A stretch of DNA of 64,000 nucleotides from Bradyrhizobium guangdongense (lineage in GTDB: Bacteria; Pseudomonadota; Alphaproteobacteria; Rhizobiales; Xanthobacteraceae), in assembly GCF_004114975.1 (NCBI RefSeq), contig NZ_CP030052.1, positions 917,947 through 981,946 on the forward strand. Direction: 5' to 3'. Below the pieces are notes generated by a model. That model had not been told where the DNA came from and did no database searches. It saw only the letters and a list, made by a program, of their open reading frames with translations. The translations under genes were made by a program, and so were the position numbers. Below, piece by piece: positions 1 to 8,798 of the stretch. Positions within the stretch are counted from its first letter, which is position 1, and every line of letters begins with the position of its first letter.

Positions 1-560
1 TCGGCGGCTGGACTCTCCGCGGCAGTCCCGACAGGCAAGCAGAGAAGCACGCGCGTACGGTCGAGTTCTGAGGCTCGCTTGAGGAAAGCGCCAAGGCAGG
101 CATATCCGTCATGTGCAATCCGCTGCGAAAGTTGCTCCGGATCGACAATCAATTGGGTTTCGACGGCGCTGGATACATGTCGGATAGCGAAAGCATGTGC
201 TTCCGCACCAATATTTCCGATCAGTGGAGCAAGATCATGCTTTGACACCAGCTTCAGTACCGAACGGGCATGCCAAATGCCGCCAGCGAGCAATGCCGCA
301 CGATGCGGATCATGCCCAAGCAAAGCGCCCCTTCCCCAGCTACTTCCCTTCAAGACCAGTTCACTGCCTAGGAGCAGTTCGACTAGTCTTTCCTGTAGTC
401 TGGGAGTTTTCTGCAGTTGCAGCACTGTAGACGCCGCCAGCGACGCATCAAGACGTTCAGCAAAACGGCTTGGATGGATTATCGCAGCAAGCTCCCGCGG
501 CCGACCGGAATGTTGGTTGAGCAAATGATTTGGTTCGTTGGATGTCATCGTTGCGGACAT
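1..560 (-). CDS. nolU: NolU, T3SS component, 3' end cut by window edge
   Basis: The reading frame is open on the minus strand from ATG at 560 to the window edge, about 186 codons, so it is incomplete. The product begins MSATMTSNEPNHLLNQ; a second in-frame ATG lies at 548. It is named from position: it follows nolB and rhcJ at a 10-bp gap, as in the conserved rhizobial order nolB-rhcJ-nolU-nolV-rhcN. The visible protein is soluble and Leu/Ala-rich with no signal peptide. In this family NolU is regarded as an accessory cytoplasmic T3SS protein. Function rests on synteny rather than on a catalytic motif. Confidence 0.75.
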   Translation of the reverse strand, partial: MSATMTSNEPNHLLNQHSGRPRELAAIIHPSRFAERLDASLAASTVLQLQKTPRLQERLVELLLGSELVLKGSSWGRGALLGHDPHRAALLAGGIWHARSVLKLVSKHDLAPLIGNIGAEAHAFAIRHVSSAVETQLIVDPEQLSQRIAHDGYACLGAFLKRASELDRTRVLLCLPVGTAAESPAA

Positions 561-570
561 TGCATTCGGC

Positions 571-1440
571 CTATCTCGCATCGGAGTTCCGCTTTTTGCC
601 AGCGGCTAGGACGGCGGGCATACTCGCCGCTGTGTCAATATTCGGCACTTTCCGCCAGAATTGACCTAGCTGGCGCACACGTGTGCTCAGCAGCACGTAA
701 GATAGAATGCCGACCGCGGCGCCGACACCCCCGACCACGATCGCAAGAAAGGTGGCTGACGTGAACTTGGTCGGGTGGATCGAAGCAGCTGCTGGTGCAG
801 AGAACATCTCATGCTGCGCTCGCTCAACCGGCACGAAAACGACGGCCACCTTGTCGTATGATAGTCCTTCAATGCCATTGGCGACGAGCATCTTGATTTG
901 GGGCAACAAGGCTGAGAGGTTCGCATTGGAACCATGTCGAATGAAGACCGACGCCGAGGACGGGGTCGCATCCTGTCGCAAAAGGTCGTTCTTCGGCAAG
1001 ACAACATGAACCCGGGCGGAGAGAACCCCATCGATATCATTGATTGTGCGCGACAATTCTTCGCTTAGGGCATAAACGTAACGAGCGCGCTCCTCAACTG
1101 GGGACGCAACCAGGCCGGATCCCTTGAACACCTCCCCAAGATTCTTAAACACCTGGCGCGGCAAGCCCTGGCCATTCAGCAGTTCTATCGAAACGGCCAA
1201 TTGCTTTTCTTCGACCTGAATCGTGCTGCTACCGTCCTTAGCGACAACACGGACTGCATCGACACCCTTACTAAGGAGAAGGGCAAGCATCTCGTTGGCT
1301 TCACGCTCCTGAACTTTCGTATAGAGATCGGCCTTGCAGCCGGCTAGCAACAGCACAAGCGGCAATAGGAGAACGGCATGCACCTGCCTTCCAGAAGTCG
1401 CGCCGCGACCGATCTTTCTTTGCGCGAAAAGAACCATCAA
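571..1440 (-). CDS. rhcJ: RhcJ (NolT), inner-membrane ring lipoprotein of the T3SS
   Basis: This 289-residue protein belongs to the SctJ/YscJ/FliF family, which forms the inner-membrane ring of the injectisome. An N-terminal hydrophobic stretch at residues 22-34 ends in the lipobox LLAGC. The next segment (YTKVQEREANEMLALLLSKG) is the typical first ring domain. A second hydrophobic helix near residues 230-255 is the C-terminal membrane anchor. Only 7 bp separate it from nolB upstream and 10 bp from nolU downstream, so the three are co-transcribed. The length is normal for the family and no damage is seen. Confidence 0.92.
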   Translation of the reverse strand: MMVLFAQRKIGRGATSGRQVHAVLLLPLVLLLAGCKADLYTKVQEREANEMLALLLSKGVDAVRVVAKDGSSTIQVEEKQLAVSIELLNGQGLPRQVFKNLGEVFKGSGLVASPVEERARYVYALSEELSRTINDIDGVLSARVHVVLPKNDLLRQDATPSSASVFIRHGSNANLSALLPQIKMLVANGIEGLSYDKVAVVFVPVERAQHEMFSAPAAASIHPTKFTSATFLAIVVGGVGAAVGILSYVLLSTRVRQLGQFWRKVPNIDTAASMPAVLAAGKKRNSDAR

Positions 1441-1447
1441 CCGCCGC

Positions 1448-1963
1448 TCAGCCCGCTGATAGCAGCTTATTCAGAGATGAACCGACGGCGCCAGCACTCT
1501 TGGAGATGAGCGAAACCTGAATGACGCCGTTGTAAACATCCCGCAGATTCTGCAACGTCGACTCGAAATTGTCGGCACCTTCTGGTTTTCCGATAACATG
1601 GACATCGACTCCGTCCAAGCGCGAGATAGGCCGCGCGGCGGGCCCAAGCTGGACGCTCTTCGAAGGGCCCGGCTCGCCGATCGAAGGGAGTCCGGTCGAA
1701 GGATATGGTTTGCCTAAGTGCGCTCCAAAAAGATTCTGCAGAATGCGATCGCCCAGTGGACCTGTCTGCGCGACTGCACGCTGAACCTCCGGTACAGGTG
1801 GCGCCAACGCGCTGTCGGCCACCAAAGAGGCGGCGCCTTGTTTCGATGCCGCCTTTGCAAGATGCTCATGAAAGTTGCCCGGCGCCGATGAACACCCCTC
1901 GGTGAGACACTCGCCGAGGTTGGCAGAGATCGGCATCGCGCCAAACATCACGGAAGGAATCAT
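1448..1963 (-). CDS. nolB: NolB (NopB), secreted T3SS pilus-associated protein
   Basis: The start is set at ATG 1963, giving 171 residues (MIPSVMFGAMPISANLGEC), close to the roughly 164 residues of known NolB. An open extension to 2047 is Arg-rich and unlike the family. NolB/NopB is exported by the rhizobial T3SS and associates with its surface pili. The protein is rich in Ala, Ser and Gly and has no Sec signal, as expected for a T3SS substrate. It is the first gene of the nolB-rhcJ-nolU operon and divergent from rhcC1. A candidate TtsI box sits about 58 bp upstream of this start. Confidence 0.82.
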   Translation of the reverse strand: MIPSVMFGAMPISANLGECLTEGCSSAPGNFHEHLAKAASKQGAASLVADSALAPPVPEVQRAVAQTGPLGDRILQNLFGAHLGKPYPSTGLPSIGEPGPSKSVQLGPAARPISRLDGVDVHVIGKPEGADNFESTLQNLRDVYNGVIQVSLISKSAGAVGSSLNKLLSAG

Positions 1964-2018
1964 TGCTCTCGCGTCTATTAGCTGTCGTTGCCGGGAACGG
2001 CTCGGCACCCTAGCGAGC

Positions 2019-2038
2019 CGAGCTGACCAAAACCTGAC
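2019..2038 (-). promoter_or_regulatory. Candidate TtsI (tts) box for the nolB operon
   Basis: On the minus strand 2038-2021 reads GTCAGGTTTTGGTCAGCT. It keeps the outer GTCAG and AGCT halves of the box seen before nopX and nopC, with about 13 of 20 positions matching. It lies 58-75 bp upstream of nolB. An inverted repeat GGCTCG...CGAGCC lies just beside it at 2000-2019. The match is imperfect; position and orientation support it. Confidence 0.5.
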
Positions 2039-2170
2039 GTGGATCAAGAGCTACGTCATCCAAAAATCACGATTGGCTTCCAATTTGCGACGAAGTTCGT
2101 CTTCCAACTTTGGAAGAGTACCAGCGCATGACCGCCTGGAATACTCAACCACACCACGAGGCTGCACACG

Positions 2171-2842
2171 TTGAAGAACATTCTAATTGTTGGTGTTTTC
2201 ATCTCCTTGAGCGCGGTTAGGGCGCTCGGCGCCACTCTAGAGCTGCCATCCACGCCTTATACTTACACAGTTCTGGATCAGGATCTCGCGGCCGCACTGC
2301 AGGAGTTCGGCAACAATTTGAATATTCGAATCAATGTCAGCACCCATGTAAAGGGGCGGATTCGCGGGCGCATGCCGGATCTCGCGCCGCGAGATTTCCT
2401 CGAACGCGTGACCACTCTTTATAATCTTCAGTGGTACTATGACGGGCTGGTGCTGTACGTATCCGACGCGCACGAGGCGGAAAGTCGCCTGCTTGTCTTA
2501 AACCCGGTCACTTTCGATGCATTCAAGGCGGCACTCGATGCACTCAAAATTTCCGATGAACGCTACGTCGTGAGAGCCGCACCGGAAGATGGACTGGTCT
2601 TCGCTTCTGGTCCGCCTCGCTTCATCGCGCTCGTCGACCAAATGCTCAACGGCCTAGTGGCGGAGGCCCAGGCGCGACGAACTCTTACGACAACCGCAAA
2701 GCCGGCGCCCGCGTCGGTCTTGATGTTGTTTCGGGGCTCCTCAAGTACGGTTATTCGTGATGGACGACCGGAGGGACCTGTTTTGCCCGAGGCGACGCAT
2801 CAAGATAACGTGGCTCACGCGCCCGGCCCAAGCCAGAGATGA
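2171..2842 (+). CDS. rhcC1: RhcC1 (NolW), N-terminal part of the split T3SS secretin
   Basis: This 223-residue protein starts at TTG 2171 with GAGG about 8 bp upstream. A signal peptide (MKNILIVGVFISLSAVRALG, cleavage near residue 20) is followed by secretin N0/N1-type sequence (DLAAALQEFGNNLNIRINVS; RDFLERVTTLYNLQWYYDG). In rhizobia the outer-membrane secretin is divided into RhcC1 (this periplasmic part) and RhcC2 (the pore). The absence of a secretin pore domain here is normal for the family and is not truncation. It is divergent from nolB and shares its upstream region. Confidence 0.9.
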   Translation: MKNILIVGVFISLSAVRALGATLELPSTPYTYTVLDQDLAAALQEFGNNLNIRINVSTHVKGRIRGRMPDLAPRDFLERVTTLYNLQWYYDGLVLYVSDAHEAESRLLVLNPVTFDAFKAALDALKISDERYVVRAAPEDGLVFASGPPRFIALVDQMLNGLVAEAQARRTLTTTAKPAPASVLMLFRGSSSTVIRDGRPEGPVLPEATHQDNVAHAPGPSQR

Positions 2843-3336
2843 ATTGGACAGCAAAAGTCGCTTACAACGGCGCTCAATGCGGTCGCGGCTTTCTTTGTGA
2901 GCATGTTGAAAGCTGATGCTGTCGGCATGAGAGCCCGAGACCTAGACGGTGATGCCTTCAACTGGAAAGGTGGGCAGCATCATTCTTGCGCTGGCTACGG
3001 CTTTAGCTCCACTCAACGATCGACGATCTCAACCGTTTGAGTACATTTGCCGGCAAACGGTGACTGATCCCATAATGCTTCATGGCGCTGACGGAGCAGA
3101 CGCTAACCCTCTCGTAACGGGCCGTAAGCGCGCCCACTCGCCATCGCCAGACGACGCGGCAGTATCATTTAATTTTGTTGCACGAACCCGCGCCGATCTT
3201 CCGCGGATTGCAGGCCCGAGTTCCCATTTTTGCCATCTGCCGCGTGAGGACGCGACGGAGTGGCAGACACTTTTGGGGGGATGCGGGTATTGCGCAACAC
3301 CGCATTCATGTCCGTTCGCGCATTCCGCTGAGCGCC
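2843..3336 (+). other. Intergenic region between rhcC1 and the nopX promoter
   Basis: No convincing gene is seen. Open frames here (for example 2949-3356) have no recognisable family, no good ribosome binding site and run into the nopX regulatory box, so they are treated as chance. Confidence 0.5.
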
Positions 3337-3356
3337 GTCAGCTTCTCGAAAGCTAA
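3337..3356 (+). promoter_or_regulatory. TtsI (tts) box upstream of nopX
   Basis: The sequence GTCAGCTTCTCGAAAGCTAA fits the tts-box consensus bound by the two-component-type activator TtsI of rhizobia. It is identical at 19 of 20 positions to the box at 6131-6150. Expression would be induced through flavonoids, NodD and TtsI. It lies about 200 bp upstream of the nopX start. Confidence 0.9.
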
Positions 3357-3557
3357 CTCCCGCTACTATAAAAGGGGGTGAATATCTAGCAGGCAATGAG
3401 CCTGTTGATCGGGACCTGAGCACTGGACGCTCACTCAGCCGCCGGGAGCAGCCGCCAGGAGTTGTTGGATCTGCCCATCAACACTTGGTGTTCGTCGCGA
3501 ACTCGGGCTGCACGGTGTGACAGGACGGTGGCGCAATCTCACAGCACAGGATGTATA

Positions 3558-5351
3558 ATGTCAGTCAACAACCTATCCCTCGCCGCCAACTCGAACGTGG
3601 CTTTGTCCGGGCTTGCCCCCGGGCTCACTCCGGCGCAAGAGCTGTCAAGTTTCGAGGCGGTGCTTGCGAGCTACGCCTTAAATGACACGACCGGCGATCA
3701 TTCCGCACCACAGGATTCGGCCTCGGAGTCGACTAAGAACCTGACGGAGGAGCTCATACAGCTGACGGGGAATATCGTGCCACCCGACGTTAGGGCTGCA
3801 TTGGACGCAGAAGCGTATAGCCAGCCCCCGCAGTCAACCTCTGCTGCGGCCTCCACTGCGATTGCAGCGGCGCCAGTACCCAGCTCACGGATTACATGGA
3901 ACAGTGGCACTCTGACTGACACCGAGTTGCAGATTGTGTCGGTGCTGAACCGTCATAAAGATAAATGCCCCCTAGATTGGAAGTCGCTCGTAGATTTGGC
4001 GACGGACCCCTCCACACCGCCGGATCTGAAGACGGCGATCGAAGCATTGCAGCAGGATCCGGAGCTCTTCTATGCGATAGGCTCACAAGGCGATGGCCGC
4101 TGCGGGGGGACAATCAAGGCAGGAGATCTCTCCGGCTTCTCCGATCATCACTCACAAGTGGCTGCATTCCAGGAGCAGCAGGCGCGGCGCTACGAGCATA
4201 ACTACGTTCCGTCGGACGGCACCGGAAACGGCCAGCCCTGCGTTATGACCCAGACCGACGCACTGCGTGAGCTCTATCGCTATTCTGATAATTTGCCCAA
4301 GAACCTGAGCCTCGCGGATTTCAGGCAGATCGTTGATGGCGAGGCTAAAACGGGTAAATGCCCACCTCAGGTTCTCGCAGCCGCGAGATACTTCCTCAAT
4401 CATCCAGAGGAATGGAAACAGTTGTATGGCGGCTCGGTAGATAAGGTCCACAAAGAGGACTTCTTGCAGATGGCTTCGTCATCGATGAACCTCACGCATG
4501 CCGAGTTGGATACGCTAGGTACGATCAATAAGAACCAAGCGGCTTTTTTCGGGAAGGGTGACCTGACCCGGGAGACGCTCACTAGTATGGTCGATGACAA
4601 GAGTCTCGCCCCGGACGTGCGAAAGGCGGCCTCCCAGCTGTTGTCGGATCCTCTCTTGTTCGGATTGCTGAACAACTCGATCACAGGCTACAAGACCCAC
4701 CACAAGTTCTTCGACTTCGGCGGCGGCCATACGGTCGATTCCGGCAACATCAGCAGTAACGATTTCACCCATTTCTTCAGCAACATGTCCGGCGCGAACC
4801 GCACCGCTCACCAATTGAAGCAGCACGCTGTTCAGCCGGCTGCCGACCAGGCGGCCGTCAAGGACATGATGACGGGCGTGGCGGACCAGCCGGACGTCAA
4901 GTCACCCAAGAAAAACGGAGGTGCCTTCATGCACGCCTTTGATGAAGTGCTCAAGGTGGGCTCCAACGTGCTTGACTGGGCTGCGACGGCAGTTGGTGTA
5001 CTCGGCTTCATTCCAGGTTTGGGGGAATTGACCGATCTCGCGTCAATGATACTCGAGAGCGAGGCGCAAGCAGCAAATCTTCTGCACACAGCCATCACAG
5101 GCGGCAACATAAAGCAGGCGCTGGAAGAAGCGGGACTCAATCTTGCGGCACAGGCGGTGGGTTGTATCGGCGGCCCGGAGGTCAAACTAGCCATGCGCGA
5201 AGGCTTGACGAAGCAGGCAATTCAAGAAGCCGCGACGGCCGGCGTCAACCTTCCGGTCTCGATGGCACAATCTTACGCGGAGGACTATTTGAACTCCCTA
5301 AAGGAGCGGATTGAGTCCGCGGACATGCAAGCTGCAGGCGTTTACAGCTAG
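3558..5351 (+). CDS. nopX: NopX (NolX), T3SS translocon protein
   Basis: The start is ATG 3558, giving 597 residues (MSVNNLSLAANSNVALSG). An open extension to 3462 is ignored because it does not resemble the family. NopX is the rhizobial counterpart of HrpF of Xanthomonas and is thought to form the translocon in the plant membrane. Visible features are an N-terminal low-complexity Ser/Ala region, a repeated Asp-rich middle part (for example TPPDLKTAIEALQQDPELF) that resembles the HrpF repeats, and a hydrophobic C-terminal segment (WAATAVGVLGFIPGLGEL) suited to membrane insertion. It is monocistronic, with a tts box upstream. Confidence 0.9.
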   Translation: MSVNNLSLAANSNVALSGLAPGLTPAQELSSFEAVLASYALNDTTGDHSAPQDSASESTKNLTEELIQLTGNIVPPDVRAALDAEAYSQPPQSTSAAASTAIAAAPVPSSRITWNSGTLTDTELQIVSVLNRHKDKCPLDWKSLVDLATDPSTPPDLKTAIEALQQDPELFYAIGSQGDGRCGGTIKAGDLSGFSDHHSQVAAFQEQQARRYEHNYVPSDGTGNGQPCVMTQTDALRELYRYSDNLPKNLSLADFRQIVDGEAKTGKCPPQVLAAARYFLNHPEEWKQLYGGSVDKVHKEDFLQMASSSMNLTHAELDTLGTINKNQAAFFGKGDLTRETLTSMVDDKSLAPDVRKAASQLLSDPLLFGLLNNSITGYKTHHKFFDFGGGHTVDSGNISSNDFTHFFSNMSGANRTAHQLKQHAVQPAADQAAVKDMMTGVADQPDVKSPKKNGGAFMHAFDEVLKVGSNVLDWAATAVGVLGFIPGLGELTDLASMILESEAQAANLLHTAITGGNIKQALEEAGLNLAAQAVGCIGGPEVKLAMREGLTKQAIQEAATAGVNLPVSMAQSYAEDYLNSLKERIESADMQAAGVYS

Positions 5352-6130
5352 TCAGAGTGACTTGGGGCTCTCGGCTCACAACTGCGTGGCTAGACGAGCT
5401 TGCGCAGCCCTCGTGCGGTTGGGTCTCCACTCCAAACCGGTAGGGGCTCGCAAGCTTTGCCAGCATGTTCGAGCTCCTTACCCACATCCGACGACTTTGC
5501 TTCGCCGGTTTTCACCATGGCCCGCTTTATGTTTGGCTGGACTCGACCGGTGCTTCGAGAGCAGCCCCAAATGCGGCACGTCGTCGCAACAGTTCGATAG
5601 GCGGCCGTCCGGTTCCAACAGCCGACGCTGAACTTGTCGACTTTCTTAACACCGGGACAGAACGAGATGATGTCGACGAGAAGGCACACGCCGCACTGAG
5701 ATGCGCAATAGGGCAGAACGAATGAGACCAAGGGCGACCGCTCGAGGCTTGCCCTTTGCCCGCTCAGCGGGAAAGTGCTCGATGACGCTGAGGGCTTAGC
5801 AGACTTGGCGGATTTGCCTTGACGCTCTAATCGCTTCAGCACGCTTAACATTCCAGGTCGTGTTTGATCCGATCTAGGCACATCGCCGCCTGCGCTTGGC
5901 AGGGAGAAATGTCTTAATGCCTTACCTGATGGAGATGCCGCCGGCGACGGCGAGCGGGACGTTATAGCATCTCGGCCTCAAAGCCTGATGATCAACGAGA
6001 CCGCCCGATCAACCGGCTTCATAACATGATCGTCTTTCTTGGTGCCAACTGTCTGATCTCCACACGTGGCCGATGCACCAATCACGTCGAATTCGTTAAT
6101 CCGCCAAAACCGGTTGAATTTCTGAGATCC
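5352..6130 (+). other. Intergenic region between nopX and nopC
   Basis: About 780 bp hold no gene that can be supported. Several open frames on both strands overlap (for example 5390-5881 minus and 5465-5725 plus). None shows a domain or a clear ribosome binding site. Decayed sequence is likely but could not be identified. Confidence 0.45.
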
Positions 6131-6150
6131 GTCAGCTTGTCGAAAGCTAA
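6131..6150 (+). promoter_or_regulatory. TtsI (tts) box upstream of the nopC-nopA operon
   Basis: The sequence GTCAGCTTGTCGAAAGCTAA differs at one position from the nopX box. It ends 60 bp before the nopC start and should drive nopC, nopA, y4yQ and the genes through rhcV. Confidence 0.9.
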
Positions 6151-6210
6151 TGCTCGCACAGTGAGGAAAGCCACGACGGCATGACCACCTTGACATAGGA
6201 GACGCCTTTA

Positions 6211-6489
6211 ATGCGCATTCCGAGTTCAAGCGCCACTGCGCGCGTTGCTCCTGACTTCCATGCTGCTCGTGGTGACAAGAACGGCTCCCGCACACCCGAC
6301 GACAATGACAATCATGGTCAATCGCCTGGTACAAGCAGCGCTGGAAATGGCACGTCAACTCCGGACAGTAGCTCGCAAGAGGCCGCGTTGCGCCAAGCAT
6401 TCAACGCCGCTCTCGGAGCCGCGGCTGTCCAAATGGCAAGTAATGCAATGGCTCGTTTCCATGAGGCCATTAGCGAGGAGGATTCCTGA
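6211..6489 (+). CDS. nopC: NopC, small rhizobial T3SS secreted protein
   Basis: This 92-residue protein starts at ATG 6211 after the ribosome binding site AGGAGA. It lacks a Sec signal. The N-terminal half is polar and rich in Ser, Asp, Asn and Gly (disordered, typical of an export signal). The C-terminal half is an Ala-rich amphipathic helix (AALRQAFNAALGAAAVQMAS). NopC is an effector known only from rhizobia and encoded with nopA upstream of y4yQ, as here. The name depends on this synteny, the size and the tts box; the sequence alone is weak evidence. Confidence 0.68.
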   Translation: MRIPSSSATARVAPDFHAARGDKNGSRTPDDNDNHGQSPGTSSAGNGTSTPDSSSQEAALRQAFNAALGAAAVQMASNAMARFHEAISEEDS

Positions 6490-6560
6490 CGCCGGATGTT
6501 GCGGCGTCGGGAAATAGGAGCCGCCAGGAGCGGCGACACCCGAACACACAGGAGAACAAT

Positions 6561-6794
6561 ATGCCTTCTAAAATTGGTGCGACTACTGCCTCGGTCGCAG
6601 GGGGGGCCGCTGGCACCGCTACGGCCGCAGTTGGTGCTGCAGCTGCTGAAGTCACCGGAGACGCCGCTTGGCACGCCCAAATCGCCGCTCTGACTGCTGA
6701 AACCACCAAAGCGACTGAGAGGGATGTGCAACTTCGCATCGTTTCAACAGAGCTCACGACGATCAAGAAGGTCGCCGACGAGCGGGTGCAGTAA
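6561..6794 (+). CDS. nopA: NopA, major subunit of the T3SS pilus
   Basis: This 77-residue protein starts at ATG 6561 with GGAG 8 bp upstream. Residues 9-35 are Ala/Gly/Thr-rich (VAGGAAGTATAAVGAAAAEV). The C-terminal half is a heptad-like helix ending KKVADERVQ. Small size, an Ala/Gly-rich start and a helical C-terminus fit NopA, which forms the external appendage of the rhizobial injectisome. It lies between nopC and y4yQ, the conserved order. It was identified by position and composition. Confidence 0.7.
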   Translation: MPSKIGATTASVAGGAAGTATAAVGAAAAEVTGDAAWHAQIAALTAETTKATERDVQLRIVSTELTTIKKVADERVQ

Positions 6795-6900
6795 CGGAGG
6801 AGGTGGGACGACGTCGTCGTTCCACCTTTCTTCGCCTGCGTAAGCTGCAAAGCTCGCAACGAGCCGTACGGCTCTCTCGCTGTTCAGGAGACCGTCGACC

Positions 6901-7794
6901 GTGAATGAACCACACTCCCTGCATTTCGAGGTGCTGTCGGGGCTTTACTCCGGGCTGACCGGCAAATTGGGCTTTGGATCGAGCCTGATTGGTAGCGACC
7001 TGGATGCTGACTTGGTTTTCATCGAACAAGGGCTCGAACGTCATCACTTTCGTATCACCCCCCATCACAATTCGATTGAAATCGAGCCTCTTGCGCCGCA
7101 AGTAAGGATAGAGGGACAACGGGCACTTCTCCCGAACGAGCGCGTTGCTGTTTCTCTTCCCGCCGTCATCCATGCGGGCGAGATGTCCATCCGTTGTTCC
7201 ATAGAGGATTCCAAACAAGCTGGCTCCATCAGCCGCTGGCTCGGATCGACCGCGGTACTCGCCTCTGTCCTGATCAGTTCCGTCGCGGTCGGCGCCGTCT
7301 CAACGAGTTTCGTCGAGACGGACAGCGCTGTTGACGTGAACGCCGACTTGCACCGTAACGTCGACGTTGCACCTAAGCTGGCGCCCAACGCTCCTGATGC
7401 TCCGACCGCCGAAGCAGCTGCCACACGGCTGCAAGAGGAAGTTGATCGAGCGGGCCTTTTTGATATCAAAGTCCGATCTGAGCCGGGTGTTGTCGCTGCT
7501 GACGGTACCGTAACGCGCGCTTCTCTCCCAAAGTGGCGGGAAGTTCAAGAATGGTTCGATCGCGATCGAAAGGACGCATATGTTCTCGTCAATGCAGTCG
7601 CCATCAGGGAGGAGAAGACGCCGTCCTCGATTTCCGTCGAAGCCGTTTGGCGAGGAAGTGAGCCATATCTGGTCATCGCTGGTCAAAAGTATTTCGTGGG
7701 CGCGCTGTTGAATAACGGATGGACCGTCAATGGGATTGAGGAACGACGTCTGCTGCTGAGCAGGAACGGCCGGCTTGTTGCCCTCCCCTATTAG
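6901..7794 (+). CDS. y4yQ: Y4yQ, SctD-like inner-membrane ring protein
   Basis: This 297-residue protein starts at GTG 6901 with GGAG upstream. Residues 5-100 resemble an FHA-like domain (LHFEVLSGLYSGLTGKLGFG, then HHFRITPHH). One membrane helix follows at about 112-135 (LGSTAVLASVLISSVAVGA). The remainder (about 160-297) would be the periplasmic ring domains. That layout is typical of SctD/YscD, the second inner ring of the injectisome, although the gene is often listed as a hypothetical. The next gene begins 32 bp downstream with a strong ribosome binding site, so an operon is likely. Confidence 0.78.
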   Translation: MNEPHSLHFEVLSGLYSGLTGKLGFGSSLIGSDLDADLVFIEQGLERHHFRITPHHNSIEIEPLAPQVRIEGQRALLPNERVAVSLPAVIHAGEMSIRCSIEDSKQAGSISRWLGSTAVLASVLISSVAVGAVSTSFVETDSAVDVNADLHRNVDVAPKLAPNAPDAPTAEAAATRLQEEVDRAGLFDIKVRSEPGVVAADGTVTRASLPKWREVQEWFDRDRKDAYVLVNAVAIREEKTPSSISVEAVWRGSEPYLVIAGQKYFVGALLNNGWTVNGIEERRLLLSRNGRLVALPY

Positions 7795-7826
7795 AGTTTC
7801 AGCCCGCGAATAAGGAGGAAAGACTC

Positions 7827-8363
7827 ATGACTAGGCTGTCTGAGCATTCGCTTGAGCCCGGCGCCTCTTTTGAGGAGCTCAAGGTCGACGACAACCCACC
7901 TGCTATTACGCCGGCGACTGCTAGAGCCACGGAATCCGCAATCGAGAGAACTCATGCAAATGGTGGCAAGAGCTTCGCGATTTTCCAGGATGATCCCCCG
8001 CAAGATCTGCCTGTTGTCTCCGCGATCGTAACCGCACTGGACCTTACCTCTATTGATCCCGTTTCGCGCGTCAATGTCAACGAGGCGCGCGGCGAGATTG
8101 GTGAGATCAAGCCAGGCTCAGAACTTGCTTGGCTTAATGGTCCCAGTCTCGCGGACAACCTGCTCTCCTTTGTCACGCCGCGCCTATTTCATTCGCATGT
8201 TTTGCGCCCAGAGAAGCAGGGCATTCTTCTCGAGCGTTTGGCCGATACGCTCTCGGCCGCGCCAGAGAGTTCGGTGTCTCGTGAAGACCTCGCGATTGTG
8301 CAGTTGGAGCTGCGACGGTTAATTCTGCTCCGGCAGAATGACAACGGTTTAATCAAAGGCTAG
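7827..8363 (+). CDS. Uncharacterised T3SS operon protein (178 aa)
   Basis: The start is ATG 7827 after a strong AAGGAGG site. The 178-residue product is soluble with no signal or membrane segment. Its N-terminal 45 residues are Pro/Ala/Thr-rich and probably disordered. The C-terminal part (EDLAIVQLELRRLILLRQND) is a charged helix. It ends 2 bp before a TPR-like gene that in turn precedes rhcV. This order (unknown, TPR-like, SctV) recalls yscX-yscY-yscV of Yersinia, where YscX is an early export substrate chaperoned by YscY. That link is inference from gene order and protein type only. Confidence 0.6.
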   Translation: MTRLSEHSLEPGASFEELKVDDNPPAITPATARATESAIERTHANGGKSFAIFQDDPPQDLPVVSAIVTALDLTSIDPVSRVNVNEARGEIGEIKPGSELAWLNGPSLADNLLSFVTPRLFHSHVLRPEKQGILLERLADTLSAAPESSVSREDLAIVQLELRRLILLRQNDNGLIKG

Positions 8364-8365
8364 CA

Positions 8366-8788
8366 ATGGCCGCGCCTGACGGAGAGCAACACCTCACACC
8401 TGCTCCGCCGCCACACTTATCACGTGCCGGTGAGGTTTTGCACATCACAAGAAGGGAGCGTGATTTGCTCTGCGCGCTTTCGTATGTCCATCTTGCCTGC
8501 GGTCAGAGCGCACAGAGCCTGGCTCTGTTGCAAATCGTAGCTCACGAACATTCTTACGACGTCGAGCTGCTCCGCATTCTGGTCTACGCTCTGATCTCGG
8601 AGGGCCACGGTGACGACGCATTGGCGGCACTGGACAGGTTAGACAAGCTTGACGACGACCCGTCTTCGCGCCTGCCTTTGATGGTCTTGCGCAGTCATGC
8701 GCTTCGTCAGGCCGGCCGCATGGCCGAGGCACGCGCACTCTTCAAGAGCTATGTTTCATTGCGGAGCGCTGCTCCAATCAAACAATAA
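8366..8788 (+). CDS. TPR-like small protein upstream of rhcV, possible export chaperone
   Basis: This 140-residue protein starts 2 bp after the stop of the preceding gene, which indicates translational coupling. Helical pairs with TPR-type spacing are visible (LLCALSYVHLACGQSAQSLA; ELLRILVYALISEGHGDDAL; PLMVLRSHALRQAGRMAEAR). No signal peptide is present. Small TPR proteins beside sctV often act as chaperones of early T3SS substrates (the YscY type). rhcV begins 10 bp downstream. The TPR nature is fairly clear; the chaperone role is inferred from position. Confidence 0.7.
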   Translation: MAAPDGEQHLTPAPPPHLSRAGEVLHITRRERDLLCALSYVHLACGQSAQSLALLQIVAHEHSYDVELLRILVYALISEGHGDDALAALDRLDKLDDDPSSRLPLMVLRSHALRQAGRMAEARALFKSYVSLRSAAPIKQ

Positions 8789-8798
8789 CAGGCTTCTC

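Noticed and set aside
2949..3356. A 135-codon open frame before nopX
   Set aside because: It overlaps the tts box and shows no domain; taken as chance.
5390..5881. A 163-codon minus-strand frame downstream of nopX
   Set aside because: Its composition is not coding-like, it lacks a family, and competing frames overlap it on both strands.
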